Shown: positions 1 through 8,062, counted from the stretch's first letter. The stretch is DNA of 24,814 bases from Moraxellaceae bacterium (GCA_030684415.1 JAUXNL010000312.1:1-24814); one strand, 5' to 3'. Notes: generated by a model from the letters alone, not told the origin. Program-made: numbers and translations.

Positions 1-1180
1 CACTGACCTTGTTGTAGGTCAGGCGGGCATGCGAATGCATGACCCCTTCGTAAAACTTGAAGGCCGTGACACGCCCGGCCAGCGAGATATTCATGTCGCA
101 GACCATGCACAGGCGATCGACATGCGGGTTCAGCGAGCACAGGCCGTTCGACAGCACCTCGGGCAGCATCGGCACGACCTGCTGCGGGAAGTACACGGAG
201 TTGCCACGCTTGAGCGCTTCTTCATCAAGAGCTGTGCCCGGGCGCACATAATGCGAAACGTCGGCAATCGCCACAATCAGGCGGAAGCCGCCACGACGCT
301 TCTCGCAAAACACCGCGTCATCGAAGTCGCGCGCGTCTTCACCATCAATCGTCACCAGCGGCAGGCCACGCAAATCGACACGGCCTTCCTTGTCTTCTTC
401 ACTCACCTGCGGATTGATGCGAGCCGCCTCTTTTTCCACGGCATCCGGCCAGACATGCGGAATCTCGAAATTGCGGATGGCAATATCGATTTCCATCCCC
501 GGCGCCAGGTAATCCCCCAGAATCTCGGTAATACGGCCCGTCGCCAGGGTGCGGTGCGTGGGATAGTCCACCACCTCAAGGCTGACAAACTGCCCTGCCG
601 TCGGCACCAGATTGCCCGTCAGGATCATGACCTCTTGCGTGATGCGGGGATTATCAGGAATCACATACGCACTGCCTGACTCTTCGTAATACCGGCCCAC
701 CAGGGTTTTGGCCGTCTTTTCTGCTACACGCACAATCTGCGCCTCGCGGCGGCCCTTGTGGTCGTAGCCGCACTCACGGGCGAGCACGATGTCGCCATGG
801 AACACGCGGCGCATTTCGCGCGAGGTCAGCAGCAGGTCGGCCGTGCCGTCCTCCGGAATCAGGAAGCCGAAGCCGTCCGGATGCCCGCTCACGCGGCCAC
901 GGATGAGCGCCGTCTCAGCCAGTGGCGAGTAGCCGCCACGGCGGTTGGCCTCAATCTGGGCATCACGCACCATGGCGCCCAGGCGGCGGCGTAGCGCTTC
1001 TTCACGGCCTTCTTCGTGCAGGCTGAAGTGGCCGGCCAATTGCTCAGTGGTCAGCGGCTTACCCGCCGCCGTCAGCACCTCGAGAATGAGCTCGCGGCTG
1101 GGAATGGGGTTTTCATAGCGGTCAGCCTCACGGTCAGCGTGGGGGTCTTTCCAGCCACCGGAGGCGGGGCGCTTGGACAT
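1..1180 (-). CDS. rnr: Ribonuclease R, N-terminal part (cut by window edge)
   Basis: RNase R is a processive 3'-to-5' exoribonuclease that degrades structured RNA in the cytoplasm. The first 393 codons are present. After an N-terminal helix-turn-helix-like region (residues about 25-85) come cold-shock-type OB domains with the motif HPDGFGFLIPEDG (100-112). The RNB catalytic domain then starts with TIDGEDARDFDDA (277-289), whose aspartates D279, D285, D287 and D288 correspond to the metal-binding set of the family. NSVYFP and LSNGLCSLNP follow, as expected. The ATG at 1180 is preceded by AAGGA at eight bases. The rest of the RNB domain and the S1 domain lie beyond base 1. This is the chromosomal flank of the island, transcribed away from it. 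No convincing promoter was found for it in the 130 bases shared with the tRNA gene. Confidence 0.97.
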   Translation of the reverse strand, partial: MSKRPASGGWKDPHADREADRYENPIPSRELILEVLTAAGKPLTTEQLAGHFSLHEEGREEALRRRLGAMVRDAQIEANRRGGYSPLAETALIRGRVSGHPDGFGFLIPEDGTADLLLTSREMRRVFHGDIVLARECGYDHKGRREAQIVRVAEKTAKTLVGRYYEESGSAYVIPDNPRITQEVMILTGNLVPTAGQFVSLEVVDYPTHRTLATGRITEILGDYLAPGMEIDIAIRNFEIPHVWPDAVEKEAARINPQVSEEDKEGRVDLRGLPLVTIDGEDARDFDDAVFCEKRRGGFRLIVAIADVSHYVRPGTALDEEALKRGNSVYFPQQVVPMLPEVLSNGLCSLNPHVDRLCMVCDMNISLAGRVTAFKFYEGVMHSHARLTYNKVS

Positions 1181-1268
1181 GGGTGAAATCCTTGGAGTTA
1201 AACAGAATGAAGATGAAGGGTAATCTGGTCAGAAAACCGGCACTTGGCGGCATTGTAGCTGCTGGGCG

Positions 1269-1297
1269 TTGACAAGCCCATTAACGGCCGTTAGATT
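1269..1297 (+). promoter_or_regulatory. Sigma-70 promoter of the tRNA-Leu gene
   Basis: A perfect -35 box TTGACA (1269-1274) is followed by a 17-base spacer and TAGATT (1292-1297, four of six matches to the -10 consensus). The start would fall only a few bases before the tRNA at 1308. The stretch between -10 and start is GC-rich (TGCGCGCC), like the discriminators of stable-RNA promoters under stringent control. The regulation is inferred from that resemblance. Confidence 0.75.
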
Positions 1298-1307
1298 TGC
1301 GCGCCTC

Positions 1308-1392
1308 GCCCAGGTGGCGAAATTGGTAGACGCGCTAGTTTCAGGTACTAGTGTCGCAAGACGTGGAGGTTCAAGTCCTCTCCTGGGCACCA
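1308..1392 (+). tRNA. tRNA-Leu (anticodon CAG), CCA encoded
   Basis: The acceptor stem GCCCAGG (1308-1314) pairs with CCTGGGC (1382-1388), followed by discriminator A and an encoded CCA. The anticodon arm is CTAGT / TTCAGGT / ACTAG, giving anticodon CAG, which reads CUG leucine codons. A long variable arm and a GGTTCAAGTCC T-loop fit a class II leucine tRNA. Its own promoter and terminator flank it. Its 3' end is the likely integration site of the element to the right, because the integrase gene starts about 160 bases downstream. Confidence 0.97.
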
Positions 1393-1429
1393 CCAAGCAG
1401 TTTTAAGGGCTCCCACCTAGTCCTAAAAC
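1370..1429 (+). other. Probable left attachment site (tRNA 3' end and flank)
   Basis: P4-type integrases usually recombine in the T-arm and 3' end of a tRNA gene, leaving the tRNA intact. Here the tRNA T-arm/acceptor end is followed directly by a different sequence that carries an imperfect inverted repeat, GTTTTAAGG (1400-1408) with CCTAAAAC (1422-1429). The matching direct repeat at the other end of the element is outside the window, so the core limits are guesses. Confidence 0.5.
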
Positions 1430-1437
1430 GAACATCA

Positions 1438-1463
1438 AACCCCGGATTTTCCGGGGTTTTTTG
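1438..1463 (+). terminator. Rho-independent terminator after tRNA-Leu
   Basis: An eight-pair stem AACCCCGG/CCGGGGTT (1438-1445 with 1451-1458) with loop ATTTT is followed by a T-run continuing to 1462 and a second T-run at 1464-1469. It ends tRNA transcription before the integrase gene. Confidence 0.85.
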
Positions 1464-1506
1464 TTTTTTAGCGTCCGAGAGCATCCATTCCAATCCGAAC
1501 ACTTTC

Positions 1507-1528
1507 TGGGTAACTTCTTGGGTAACTT
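1507..1528 (+). repeat. Tandem 10-bp direct repeat upstream of the integrase
   Basis: TGGGTAACTT occurs at 1507-1516 and again at 1519-1528, a 12-base period (about one helical turn), 25 bases before the integrase start. Short direct repeats of this kind near an attachment site are typical arm-type binding sites for a tyrosine integrase or excisionase. That role is inferred only from placement. Confidence 0.5.
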
Positions 1529-1552
1529 TTCAGCCCTAGGAGGAGCGTTGCC

Positions 1553-2782
1553 ATGGCCGAGCGCAAACCGCTTACCCATGCCCGGCAGGTTGAGGCTGCC
1601 AAGCCTGAGCAGAAAACGTACAAGCTGAATGCAGGCGACGGGCTCTTCCTTGAGGTCACTCCTGCAGGCTCAAAGCGCTGGCGCTTGCGATATCACTTTG
1701 CCGGCAAAGAGAAGATGCTGTCGCTCGGCATCTATCCTGCCGTCAGCCTTATGGAGGCTAGAGAGGCCTGCGAGACTGCTCAGAATTTGATCGCTCGTGG
1801 CACCGACCCCAGCACCCACCGAAAAGAAGAGAAGGAGGCCGCCAAACAAGCTGCCGCCAACTCCTTTGAGGCCGTGGCCCTTGAGTGGCTGGAGCGCCAA
1901 ACCGATAAGGCCGAAGCCACCCAGTCCAAGGGACGGTGGCTACTGCAGTTTGCCATTGATGAGTTTGGTGACCGCCCCATCTCCAGCATCACTCCTCCTA
2001 TGGTGTTAGCTGCCTGTCGCAAGCTGGAGGCAGAGAACAAGCTGGAAACCGCCCGCCGCGTCAAAACCAAGTGCGGCCAGGTTTTCCGCTATGCCGTCGC
2101 CACTGGCCGAGCAGAGCGCGACCCCACCCCCGACCTCAGAGGAGCCCTCAAGACTCCGATCGTTAAGCATCGAGCTGCCCTGACCGAACCCAAAGATGTC
2201 GGCCAGCTATTAAGGGATATCGACCAGTACGGCGGGCAGTTCACTACCCTCTGCGCCCTAAAGCTCTCGCCCATGATCTTCATTCGACCTGGCGAACTCC
2301 GCATGGCCAAATGGACAGACATTGACCTAGATGCGGCGCGCTGGAGCTATACCCCGCCGAAGACCCGGAACCAGACTCAGCTGGAGCACATCATTCCCCT
2401 CCCGACACAAGCTGTCGCCATCCTGCGAGAACTTCATGAGCTTACAGGGCGCCACCCGTATGTCTTTCATAGCTGGGGGAAGACAGGCCACATGTCAGAG
2501 TCGGCCGTCCTCAATGCCCTTCGCAGAATGGGTTATGGAAAAGAGGAAATGACCGGCCATGGCTTTAGAGCCATGGCTCGAACCATTCTCGATGAGGTCT
2601 TGGGCTATCGGATTGAGCTGATTGAGCAACAGCTCGCCCATCGCGTCGCTGACATGCATGGCCGCGCTTACAATCGCACCAAGCACCTCCCAGAAAGAAC
2701 CAAGATGATGCAGGAGTGGGCAGACTATCTGGACCAGCTCAAGAAGGGGGCCACGGTTGTCCCCATCAAGCAGCCTGCATAG
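1553..2782 (+). CDS. P4-type tyrosine integrase
   Basis: This site-specific recombinase inserts and excises the element at the tRNA-Leu end. The 409 residues have the usual length. An N-terminal DUF4102-type arm-binding domain (about 1-90) includes the family phrase LSLGIYP (57-63). A core-binding helical domain (about 100-200) and the catalytic domain (about 205-390) follow. The active-site residues are visible: R245 (FIRPGELR), H336 and R339 (TGHGFRA), H363 (QQLAH) and the nucleophile Y373 in GRAYNRT. The ATG at 1553 follows AGGAGG at a good distance. The position directly behind a tRNA gene, in the same direction, is characteristic of P4-like islands. Expression may be controlled through the TGGGTAACTT repeats just upstream (inferred). 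Confidence 0.95.
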   Translation: MAERKPLTHARQVEAAKPEQKTYKLNAGDGLFLEVTPAGSKRWRLRYHFAGKEKMLSLGIYPAVSLMEAREACETAQNLIARGTDPSTHRKEEKEAAKQAAANSFEAVALEWLERQTDKAEATQSKGRWLLQFAIDEFGDRPISSITPPMVLAACRKLEAENKLETARRVKTKCGQVFRYAVATGRAERDPTPDLRGALKTPIVKHRAALTEPKDVGQLLRDIDQYGGQFTTLCALKLSPMIFIRPGELRMAKWTDIDLDAARWSYTPPKTRNQTQLEHIIPLPTQAVAILRELHELTGRHPYVFHSWGKTGHMSESAVLNALRRMGYGKEEMTGHGFRAMARTILDEVLGYRIELIEQQLAHRVADMHGRAYNRTKHLPERTKMMQEWADYLDQLKKGATVVPIKQPA

Positions 2783-2786
2783 CCCC

Positions 2787-2801
2787 TCCTTATATTAAGG
2801 A
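2787..2801. repeat. 15-bp palindrome after the integrase gene
   Basis: TCCTTA (2787-2792), spacer TAT, TAAGGA (2796-2801) is a perfect dyad in the 96-base gap between the integrase and the AAA ATPase. With a 3-base loop and no T-run it is a poor terminator. It could be a protein-binding site. The rest of this gap holds only a weak promoter candidate. Confidence 0.35.
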
Positions 2802-2827
2802 AATACGCACTTGGCTCTCAGGCCCAG

Positions 2828-2856
2828 TGAACACAGCCCCTTAAATCACGTAATAT
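2828..2856 (+). promoter_or_regulatory. Possible promoter of the ietA-ietS pair
   Basis: TGAACA (2828-2833) and TAATAT (2851-2856) each match four of six consensus bases and are 17 bases apart, ending 22 bases before the ATPase ATG. Modest evidence, but no better candidate is present in the gap. Confidence 0.35.
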
Positions 2857-2878
2857 CCCCGGAAAAAGGGCAAGCAAA

Positions 2879-3865
2879 ATGGCCACCGCAGAACAGATTA
2901 TGGCGCTTCTGAGAAGTCACGCTGACAAGGACGATCAGCGCTTCTACTCTGTCGCCCTGCAAATGGCAGCCCGTGAGGCGCGCCAAGGCCATCAGAAGCT
3001 GGCGAACGATATAAAGCTGATGGTTGAGAAATCGCAGCAACGCGGCGCCAACCTGTCCTTAGCCTCCTCCAAGCCTGTCTCCCTGATTCAGCAACCCAAA
3101 GGGGACCTGCAAGGGCTTCTGGAGCAGACGCATACGCCAGTTCGCCTTGGCGAAGTTGTCCTAACTAAAGAAGTACATGAACACCTCGTGCGCGTTCTTC
3201 TTGAACAACGTCAAAAAGAAAAGCTCGCCAAGTTTGGCCTTCTCCCTCGCAGGAAGTTGCTTTTTACCGGCCCGCCCGGCACCGGCAAGACCATGTCTGC
3301 AGCTGCCCTCGCTAATGAGCTGCACATTCCATTGTATTCGGTTGTCCTGGATAGCCTGATCACCAGATTCATGGGCGAAACAGCCGCCAAATTGCGGCTC
3401 ATTTTTGATCACATCAGAGCAACACGCGCCGTCTACCTTTTCGATGAGTTTGACGCCATTGGAACACAACGTGGCGCCCAAAATGATGTCGGGGAGATTC
3501 GACGCGTCCTCAACTCCTTTCTGATGTTCGTTGAGCAAGACGACTCTGAAAGCATCATTGTTGCCGCAACTAATCACCCTGAACTTCTGGACAGAGCACT
3601 TAACCGTCGCTTTGATGACATCATTACTTTTGATAAACCTGAAGCAGCGCAAATAAGACAGCTTTGTGAAAATCGCTTAGCTGCCTTCAAGCCTACTCAG
3701 CTGAACTGGGACAACATCATCAGTGCAGCACTTGGCCTAAGCGCTGCCGAAATTACTAGGGCTTGTGAAGATGCCGCCAAAGATGCCGTACTCTCGCAAT
3801 CCGGCAGCATTTCAACCGATCTCCTCTTGAAAGCAATCGAGCGTCGGAAAAAAGGACAATTCTAA
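2879..3865 (+). CDS. ietA: AAA-family ATPase, IetA-like
   Basis: An ATP-driven partner of a subtilisin-like protease. The 328-residue protein has a helical N-terminal region (1-110) and one AAA domain: Walker A GPPGTGKT (131-138), Walker B VYLFDEFD (185-192), sensor-1 AATN (229-232) and arginine-finger region LNRRFD (241-246). A small helical lid with EITRACEDAAKDAV follows. The gene lies five bases before the ATG of the protease reading frame, so the two are probably translationally coupled. AAA ATPase plus S8 protease pairs of this size are known as IetAS, first described for plasmid stability/incompatibility in Agrobacterium and later listed as an antiphage system. The assignment rests on domain content and pairing; the ATPase alone would only be called a generic AAA protein. 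How the two proteins act together is not established by the sequence. Confidence 0.85.
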   Translation: MATAEQIMALLRSHADKDDQRFYSVALQMAAREARQGHQKLANDIKLMVEKSQQRGANLSLASSKPVSLIQQPKGDLQGLLEQTHTPVRLGEVVLTKEVHEHLVRVLLEQRQKEKLAKFGLLPRRKLLFTGPPGTGKTMSAAALANELHIPLYSVVLDSLITRFMGETAAKLRLIFDHIRATRAVYLFDEFDAIGTQRGAQNDVGEIRRVLNSFLMFVEQDDSESIIVAATNHPELLDRALNRRFDDIITFDKPEAAQIRQLCENRLAAFKPTQLNWDNIISAALGLSAAEITRACEDAAKDAVLSQSGSISTDLLLKAIERRKKGQF

Positions 3866-3870
3866 AACTC

Positions 3871-6379
3871 ATGGCAGAGATAAAACCCCACCTTCTGGTG
3901 GCCGGCCCCCCCCACCCGGGAAGACTTCCGCTCACGAAGCCTAGGCAGATCTCAACCAGTTCCACTCCTAAACAGGCCCAACCACGGCCAAGCATTAAAA
4001 GCTCAATACTCTCAGTGCTTAGTCGAGTTCAATACGCGAATTAGTCAACAGACTGAGCCCCCCGTTACGCCCGAACGGGGGATCTACGTAGAAATTATCA
4101 GCACTGAAGACCATCAGCTTCCCCTAAAAAGCTTAGACACTAGCAGAACCATAAATCTCAGAGCCTGCCAGCGTATCGGCAATCGCGAAGTGGCACTGGC
4201 ATTTATCCCCGAAGAAAAGCGGCTAGACTTTCTCGGGAAAATAGATGCCTACCTTGACCCTCGGAAAGACAAAAGAGGGAAGCCTAAAAATCAACCCCTC
4301 ATAGACAGCATTGCTGAAATACGCCTTGCAGACATTCGGTCATTCTGGACTGATGATCCTGCCACTTTTCCAGCCAACCCCGATCAGGCCGTCTGGTGGG
4401 AGCTCTGGCTCAAGAAAGATCAATCATCGAAACCAGCAGAAACAGTCGCGCAAGAGCTTGCTCAGCGCCTTGAAGCCCGACTCGGCAACGCCTCACTGTC
4501 GTTCTTTGACAGTTACGTGATACTCATCAACACCAGCGCGCAAAAACTCTCCCAAGCTCCCGAGCTGATTGGGAGCCTTGAAGAGCTAAGGCGTGCGAAA
4601 GAAACACCAACTGTGCTGATCGAATCATCTACCGCTGACCAAGCTCAGTGGGCAGAAGAACTAATAGCGCGACTGACTGTAGCGCCCAATGTACAAACCG
4701 CTGTTGCGATACTGGATAGCGGCATTAACTATAACCACCCGCTACTGTCGCCCGCCTGTAACACAGCATTTTCTGAATCATGGCTGCCTGGCTGGCCACA
4801 TTTTGATGCTCCAACAGGCCAATTTAATGACCATGGCTCACGCCAAGCCGGCCTTGCACTTTATGGTGACCTCTACAGCGCACAATTAAGCACCGGCCCG
4901 GTTGAAGTGGCACACATCCTAGAGTCAGGAAGAATTCTTCCCCCCTTGGGCGCAAATGATCCCGAGCTATATGGTGCCATTACAGTTGGAACAGCCTATA
5001 AGCTGGAAACCGCCCGCCCCGATTTGAAGCGCACCTATTCACTCGCGGTTACGGCCAGCCTTCCTAGCGCAGAAGGTGGCCTCCCTTCATCTTGGTCCGC
5101 CGAAATTGATCAATTCACTTTTGGACTGGAAGATGAGCTACAGCGCCTTTTTGTGGTGTCTGCAGGTAATAATCGAGCGATTTCTCCCACGCTGGATATC
5201 TGGGATCAAGCTCATAATGCGCAGATCGAGGATCCGGCCCAAGCATGGAATGTCATTACCGTAGGTGCTTACACTGAAAAAACCACCAACGATGATGCAA
5301 CATTTCAAGGCTGGTCTCCGTTCTCCATGGCAGGAGATATTGCCCCAGCTACTCGCTCCTCGCTCTCCTGGCGATGGGCAAACCAAGCACCGTACAAGCC
5401 GGAAATCGTCATGGAGGGCGGCAATAGATTGCTTTCTCCCGACCATGACGAAATCACTACAGCCGATGTCGTTTCGCTGCTAACGACCTCTGGCCGTACC
5501 ACAGGCCAGTTATTTGAAACTACAGCAGATACCAGCGCAGCCTGTGCCCAAACAGCGCACATAGCAGCCACGCTCATGAGTGAGTACCCAAGCTATTGGC
5601 CGGAAACCATTCGGGGCCTGCTCGTTCACTCGGCAGAATGGACGAGCCGCATGTGGGAGAGGTTCGGATTATTGAATAGGCAACACTCGGCCAAGAGAAG
5701 TAAGGAGATCATGCTAAGGACGGTAGGATACGGCGTGCCTGATACTGCTCGCGCCCGATACAGTGCCAGTCACTTATTGACGCTCATCGCTCAGAACTCT
5801 CTACAGCCTTTCACGAAGGCCCCCAATAAGCCGGCAAGCGATGACCCCACACTGCATGAAATGCATCTGCATCAACTGCCGTGGCCACTTGCCTCACTGA
5901 GAGCACTCCCTCCAGAGCTTGAGGTTAAGCTTAAAGTGACGCTGTCGTACTTTATTGAGCCCAACCCCGGCAGGCGTGGATACCGGCAACGTTACAGCTA
6001 TCAATCTCATGCCCTGCGATTCGATGTCATTCGACCCGGACAATCACTTCAGAATTTTCGGGCACTCATCAATGGCCGGGTTGAGGTCGATGATTACACG
6101 GGACCGGAAGGCGACAATGATGGCTGGCATCTCGGCCCACAACTGCGCAAGAGAGGGTGCCTGCACTCAGACACATGGATAGGAACTGCTGCCGATCTTG
6201 CCGACATGCACACAATTGCCGTTTATCCGGTAGGGGGATGGTGGAAATTCCGGACCGCTCAGAACAGATGGCAAAAATCTGTTCGCTACTCACTGATCGT
6301 AAGTATTGATGTCCCCGACGAGGACATCGACATTTATTCTGAGGTTGAGACCCGAGTTGCTATTCCGATTATTATTTGA
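3871..6379 (+). CDS. ietS: Subtilisin-like serine protease, IetS-like, with apparent frameshift
   Basis: Effector protease of the IetAS pair. The unbroken frame runs to 6379 and has a first usable start only at GTG 4190 (729 residues, no good ribosome-binding site). The S8 catalytic residues, numbered from that GTG, are D176 (AILDSGIN), H215 (DHGS), oxyanion N327 (SAGNN) and S449 (DTSAACAQ). Upstream of 4190 the same frame is open back to 3884 and encodes family-typical sequence (GIYVEIIST, PLLNRPNHGQALK), but has no start. A start ATG at 3871, five bases after ietA, encodes MAEIKPHLLVAGPP in another frame. The two frames join in a C8 run at 3906-3913: with seven C the gene reads as one 835-residue protein. 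As sequenced, the 3871 frame stops at 4042-4044 after 57 codons. The gene may be phase-variable, frameshifted during translation, recently broken, or misread in sequencing. Confidence 0.85.
3906..3913 (+). repeat. C8 homopolymer at the ietS frame break
   Basis: Eight consecutive C follow GG and precede ACCCGGG. The frame from ATG 3871 enters as GGC-CCC-CCC-CAC, while the downstream catalytic frame needs GGC-CCC-CCC-ACC, which is exactly one C fewer. Tracts like this are prone to slipped-strand change. CCC-C is also a known +1 ribosomal slip site. Confidence 0.9.
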
Positions 6380-6414
6380 ATATAAATTCGCACGTGGGCA
6401 AACATCGAAAATCA

Positions 6415-6449
6415 CCAGAAAAGTTCAGCCACTTAGCTGGCCGAACTTT
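6415..6449 (-). terminator. Hairpin between convergent genes (minus-strand terminator)
   Basis: AAAGTTC (6420-6426) pairs with GAACTTT (6443-6449). After one mismatch the stem continues as GCCA/TGGC around a six-base loop. Read on the minus strand the stem runs out into TTTTC, so it can end the small minus-strand gene whose stop codon it overlaps. It lies about 40 bases after the ietS stop and could also hinder read-through from that side. Confidence 0.55.
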
Positions 6450-6718
6450 CGGAGAAATGCTGCTCTGGAAAGCTGGCGCTCATTACTGGATAGTGTGACC
6501 TTACCCCAAGGCCTGGGCTCAAGCCGTGGCCTCGGAGATAGACCCGTCGATGACCAAGCACTTGTATCCTGAGGCATCGCAGGACCCACCCCGCCACTTG
6601 CTGCCTCGATACTGATTTCAGAGGACGGCAGTCCCATGGCCATCAGCCAATCGAAGATTTGGCGCTGGCTTTCGGAAAGAGATGTGTCCTCGCCGCTCTG
6701 TTTCTCAATATCGCTCAT
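6425..6718 (-). CDS. Small hypothetical protein
   Basis: A 97-residue, polar and acidic protein with no recognised domain. One helix-like stretch (SESQRQIFDWLMAMGL) is followed by a Gly/Pro/Ser-rich, probably disordered middle (about 40-70) and a basic C-terminus. The ATG at 6718 is chosen because GGAG lies eight bases upstream. An in-frame ATG at 6748 would add ten residues and has only a close-spaced AGGTG. The gene lies 66 bases downstream of the XRE regulator in the same direction and is probably co-transcribed with it, ending at the hairpin at 6420-6449. Being downstream of a small regulator and back-to-back with IetAS suggests an accessory role, but no function can be assigned. Confidence 0.6.
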   Translation of the reverse strand: MSDIEKQSGEDTSLSESQRQIFDWLMAMGLPSSEISIEAASGGVGPAMPQDTSAWSSTGLSPRPRLEPRPWGKVTLSSNERQLSRAAFLRKFGQLSG

Positions 6719-6784
6719 GGCACCGACTCCACTTTTTTTCAGATACATATCACCTAACTGAACCCGAGCGATTGAGGCTGCCCC

Positions 6785-7021
6785 TTACCCTGGCGCGCTC
6801 CTCATCCATTTCTCGGCAACCAGCCAGAGGTCCGAGGGGTTGCACTCCAGCGCCTTAGCCAGCTGCCCGATAGAGGTAACGGACGCCGCTTTTCCCCCCC
6901 GCTCAACAGCAGAGATGAACGATCTGGCCAAATCAGAACGTTCGGCCAGATCTTCTTGCGTCAAATCCAGCTCTACCCGCCGTAATTTCACGGCCTTCCC
7001 AAAGGCTTTAAGGATGTCCAC
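6785..7021 (-). CDS. XRE-family helix-turn-helix regulator
   Basis: A 78-residue protein that is almost entirely one Cro/C1-type DNA-binding domain. The helix-turn-helix core is LTQEDLAERSDLARSFISAVERG (about 19-41), ending with LAKALECNPSDL. Its size and layout are those of small controllers such as restriction-modification C proteins and phage-like repressors. The start is a GTG at 7021; an ATG slightly upstream is out of frame. It is divergent from the lipoprotein gene. The intervening 185 bases contain a strong promoter for the lipoprotein side followed by overlapping inverted repeats, which are the obvious candidate operator. It probably controls that promoter and perhaps its own. Confidence 0.9.
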   Translation of the reverse strand: MDILKAFGKAVKLRRVELDLTQEDLAERSDLARSFISAVERGGKAASVTSIGQLAKALECNPSDLWLVAEKWMRSAPG

Positions 7022-7063
7022 GCCCAGCGCCCACTGCAGTTTTCATGCTGCCAGTGTCTGGAC

Positions 7064-7092
7064 TTGTTCACCCCTCAAAAAGAATCTATAAA
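7064..7092 (+). promoter_or_regulatory. Sigma-70 promoter for the lipoprotein-led operon
   Basis: TTGTTC (7064-7069) and TATAAA (7087-7092) are separated by exactly 17 bases, giving a start near 7099 and a leader of about 107 bases before the lipoprotein ATG. It is the best-formed promoter inside the element and may feed the cargo genes to its right. Confidence 0.65.
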
Positions 7093-7123
7093 GACCTAAA
7101 TGCCCCCTATAGAGGTCATTTAG
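7093..7123. promoter_or_regulatory. Candidate operator for the XRE regulator
   Basis: Two overlapping inverted repeats sit immediately after the -10 box: GACCT (7093-7097) with AGGTC (7113-7117), and CTAAATG (7096-7102) with CATTTAG (7117-7123). A repressor bound here would cover the transcription start. The match to the neighbouring 78-residue XRE protein is inferred from position. Confidence 0.5.
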
Positions 7124-7206
7124 ACTCTCACGCAATCTAACAGTCGTCAATAAAGCACCTAACCCCTTGATGACCCACTTCCCTACCCCACATGGAGAAA
7201 CCCCGA

Positions 7207-7629
7207 ATGATTCGGAAGCTTACCCCCCTCGCCCTTTGCATGACCGCCCTGATGCTCACCAGCGGTTGCTCCGAGCCCACTGAGTCCAAGGCCAATGAAC
7301 AAGCGTCCGCGCCTGCAGCCGCCCCTGAACCTGAGCCGGAAGCTCCTGCTCCCGTCGCTAATGAAATCTCTCTCACCATGGCCCCCAAATACAGTCAGTG
7401 GACTAACTCCACCAATGCCGTCCTCATGATCACGGCGGAGACTGACGGTGTTGAGATCAAGACCATCCGCGTTAACGGAGGCGACTGCCAAATCATTAGC
7501 AAGGAACACCGTGAGGTACTGAACACTGGCCAGCAGAACACCTATACGGTCAGCCCCCTGTGCTCTCCAGAGCGCGTTCGCCGAATCGACGTTGGGACAA
7601 GTCGCGGCACCACTAATTTCACGCTCTGA
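7207..7629 (+). CDS. Small lipoprotein
   Basis: A 140-residue predicted lipoprotein. A signal peptide MIRKLTPLALCMTALMLTSG ends in a lipobox with C21 as the lipidated residue. A Pro/Glu/Ala-rich linker (about 35-52) then leads to a roughly 85-residue, probably beta-rich domain with cysteines in GGDCQI and SPLCSPE that could form a disulfide. The ATG at 7207 has GGAG nine bases upstream; an earlier in-frame ATG at 7192 would put charged residues before the signal and is rejected. It is first in the rightward operon, behind a promoter with an apparent operator. No family is recognised. Surface lipoproteins on mobile elements sometimes act in exclusion of related elements or phages, but nothing here shows that. 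Confidence 0.85.
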   Translation: MIRKLTPLALCMTALMLTSGCSEPTESKANEQASAPAAAPEPEPEAPAPVANEISLTMAPKYSQWTNSTNAVLMITAETDGVEIKTIRVNGGDCQIISKEHREVLNTGQQNTYTVSPLCSPERVRRIDVGTSRGTTNFTL

Positions 7630-7674
7630 TTTTAACCCTCCTTCATCAACCCGAGCTCTTACAGGAGTGAGTAC

Positions 7675-8025
7675 ATGGCCATTGATGACAAGGTCGTGAC
7701 ATCAAACGAACTGACTACATCGCTGATTGATGCACAGATCGCCGCCTTCCAGTCGTTCAAGGTGGTCGCGGTCGCCGACATCAGCAAAGTCGTCACCGAG
7801 ATCGAAGGTCGTATCGAAAAGGCCGGACTGACTTGCCGCGTCTTTACGGAATACCGCAGCACTGCATTGGTCGGCTCATTTTGGGGGCCGACTGCGCTAC
7901 TGGGTGTTGCTGCTGGCATCGGCATGGCGGCCCACAACCTGGCGACATTCAATCCGGATTATGAAATCGGCAAGAACAAGCTCGCGGGAACCATCACGGT
8001 GACTTACAAAAGGTCATTGAGCTAA
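7675..8025 (+). CDS. Hypothetical protein with central hydrophobic segment
   Basis: A 116-residue protein preceded by AGGAG. The first 60 residues look like a soluble alpha/beta unit. A Gly/Ala-rich hydrophobic stretch (about 64-90, with VGSFWGPTALLGVAAGIGMAA) could cross or enter a membrane, and a conserved-looking beta end (GTITVTYKR) follows. It lies 45 bases after the lipoprotein gene in the same direction and ends before the hairpin at 8063. The association with a lipoprotein and, next, a zinc-ribbon membrane protein suggests an envelope-related group. No function is recognised. Confidence 0.75.
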   Translation: MAIDDKVVTSNELTTSLIDAQIAAFQSFKVVAVADISKVVTEIEGRIEKAGLTCRVFTEYRSTALVGSFWGPTALLGVAAGIGMAAHNLATFNPDYEIGKNKLAGTITVTYKRSLS

Positions 8026-8062
8026 GTCCTGTAGCGTTTCCCGTTTCATCCCACACCCCCCC

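Noticed and set aside
29..679. 216-codon plus-strand open frame at the left edge
   Set aside because: It is antisense to the RNase R gene, whose protein sequence is clear on the minus strand; the composition is that of a shadow frame.
1351..1539. 62-codon open frame starting inside tRNA-Leu
   Set aside because: It runs through the tRNA 3' end, a terminator and the direct repeats, which explain it fully; no ribosome-binding site.
3161..3652. 163-codon minus-strand open frame
   Set aside because: Antisense to the AAA domain of ietA with no ribosome-binding site or recognisable protein features.
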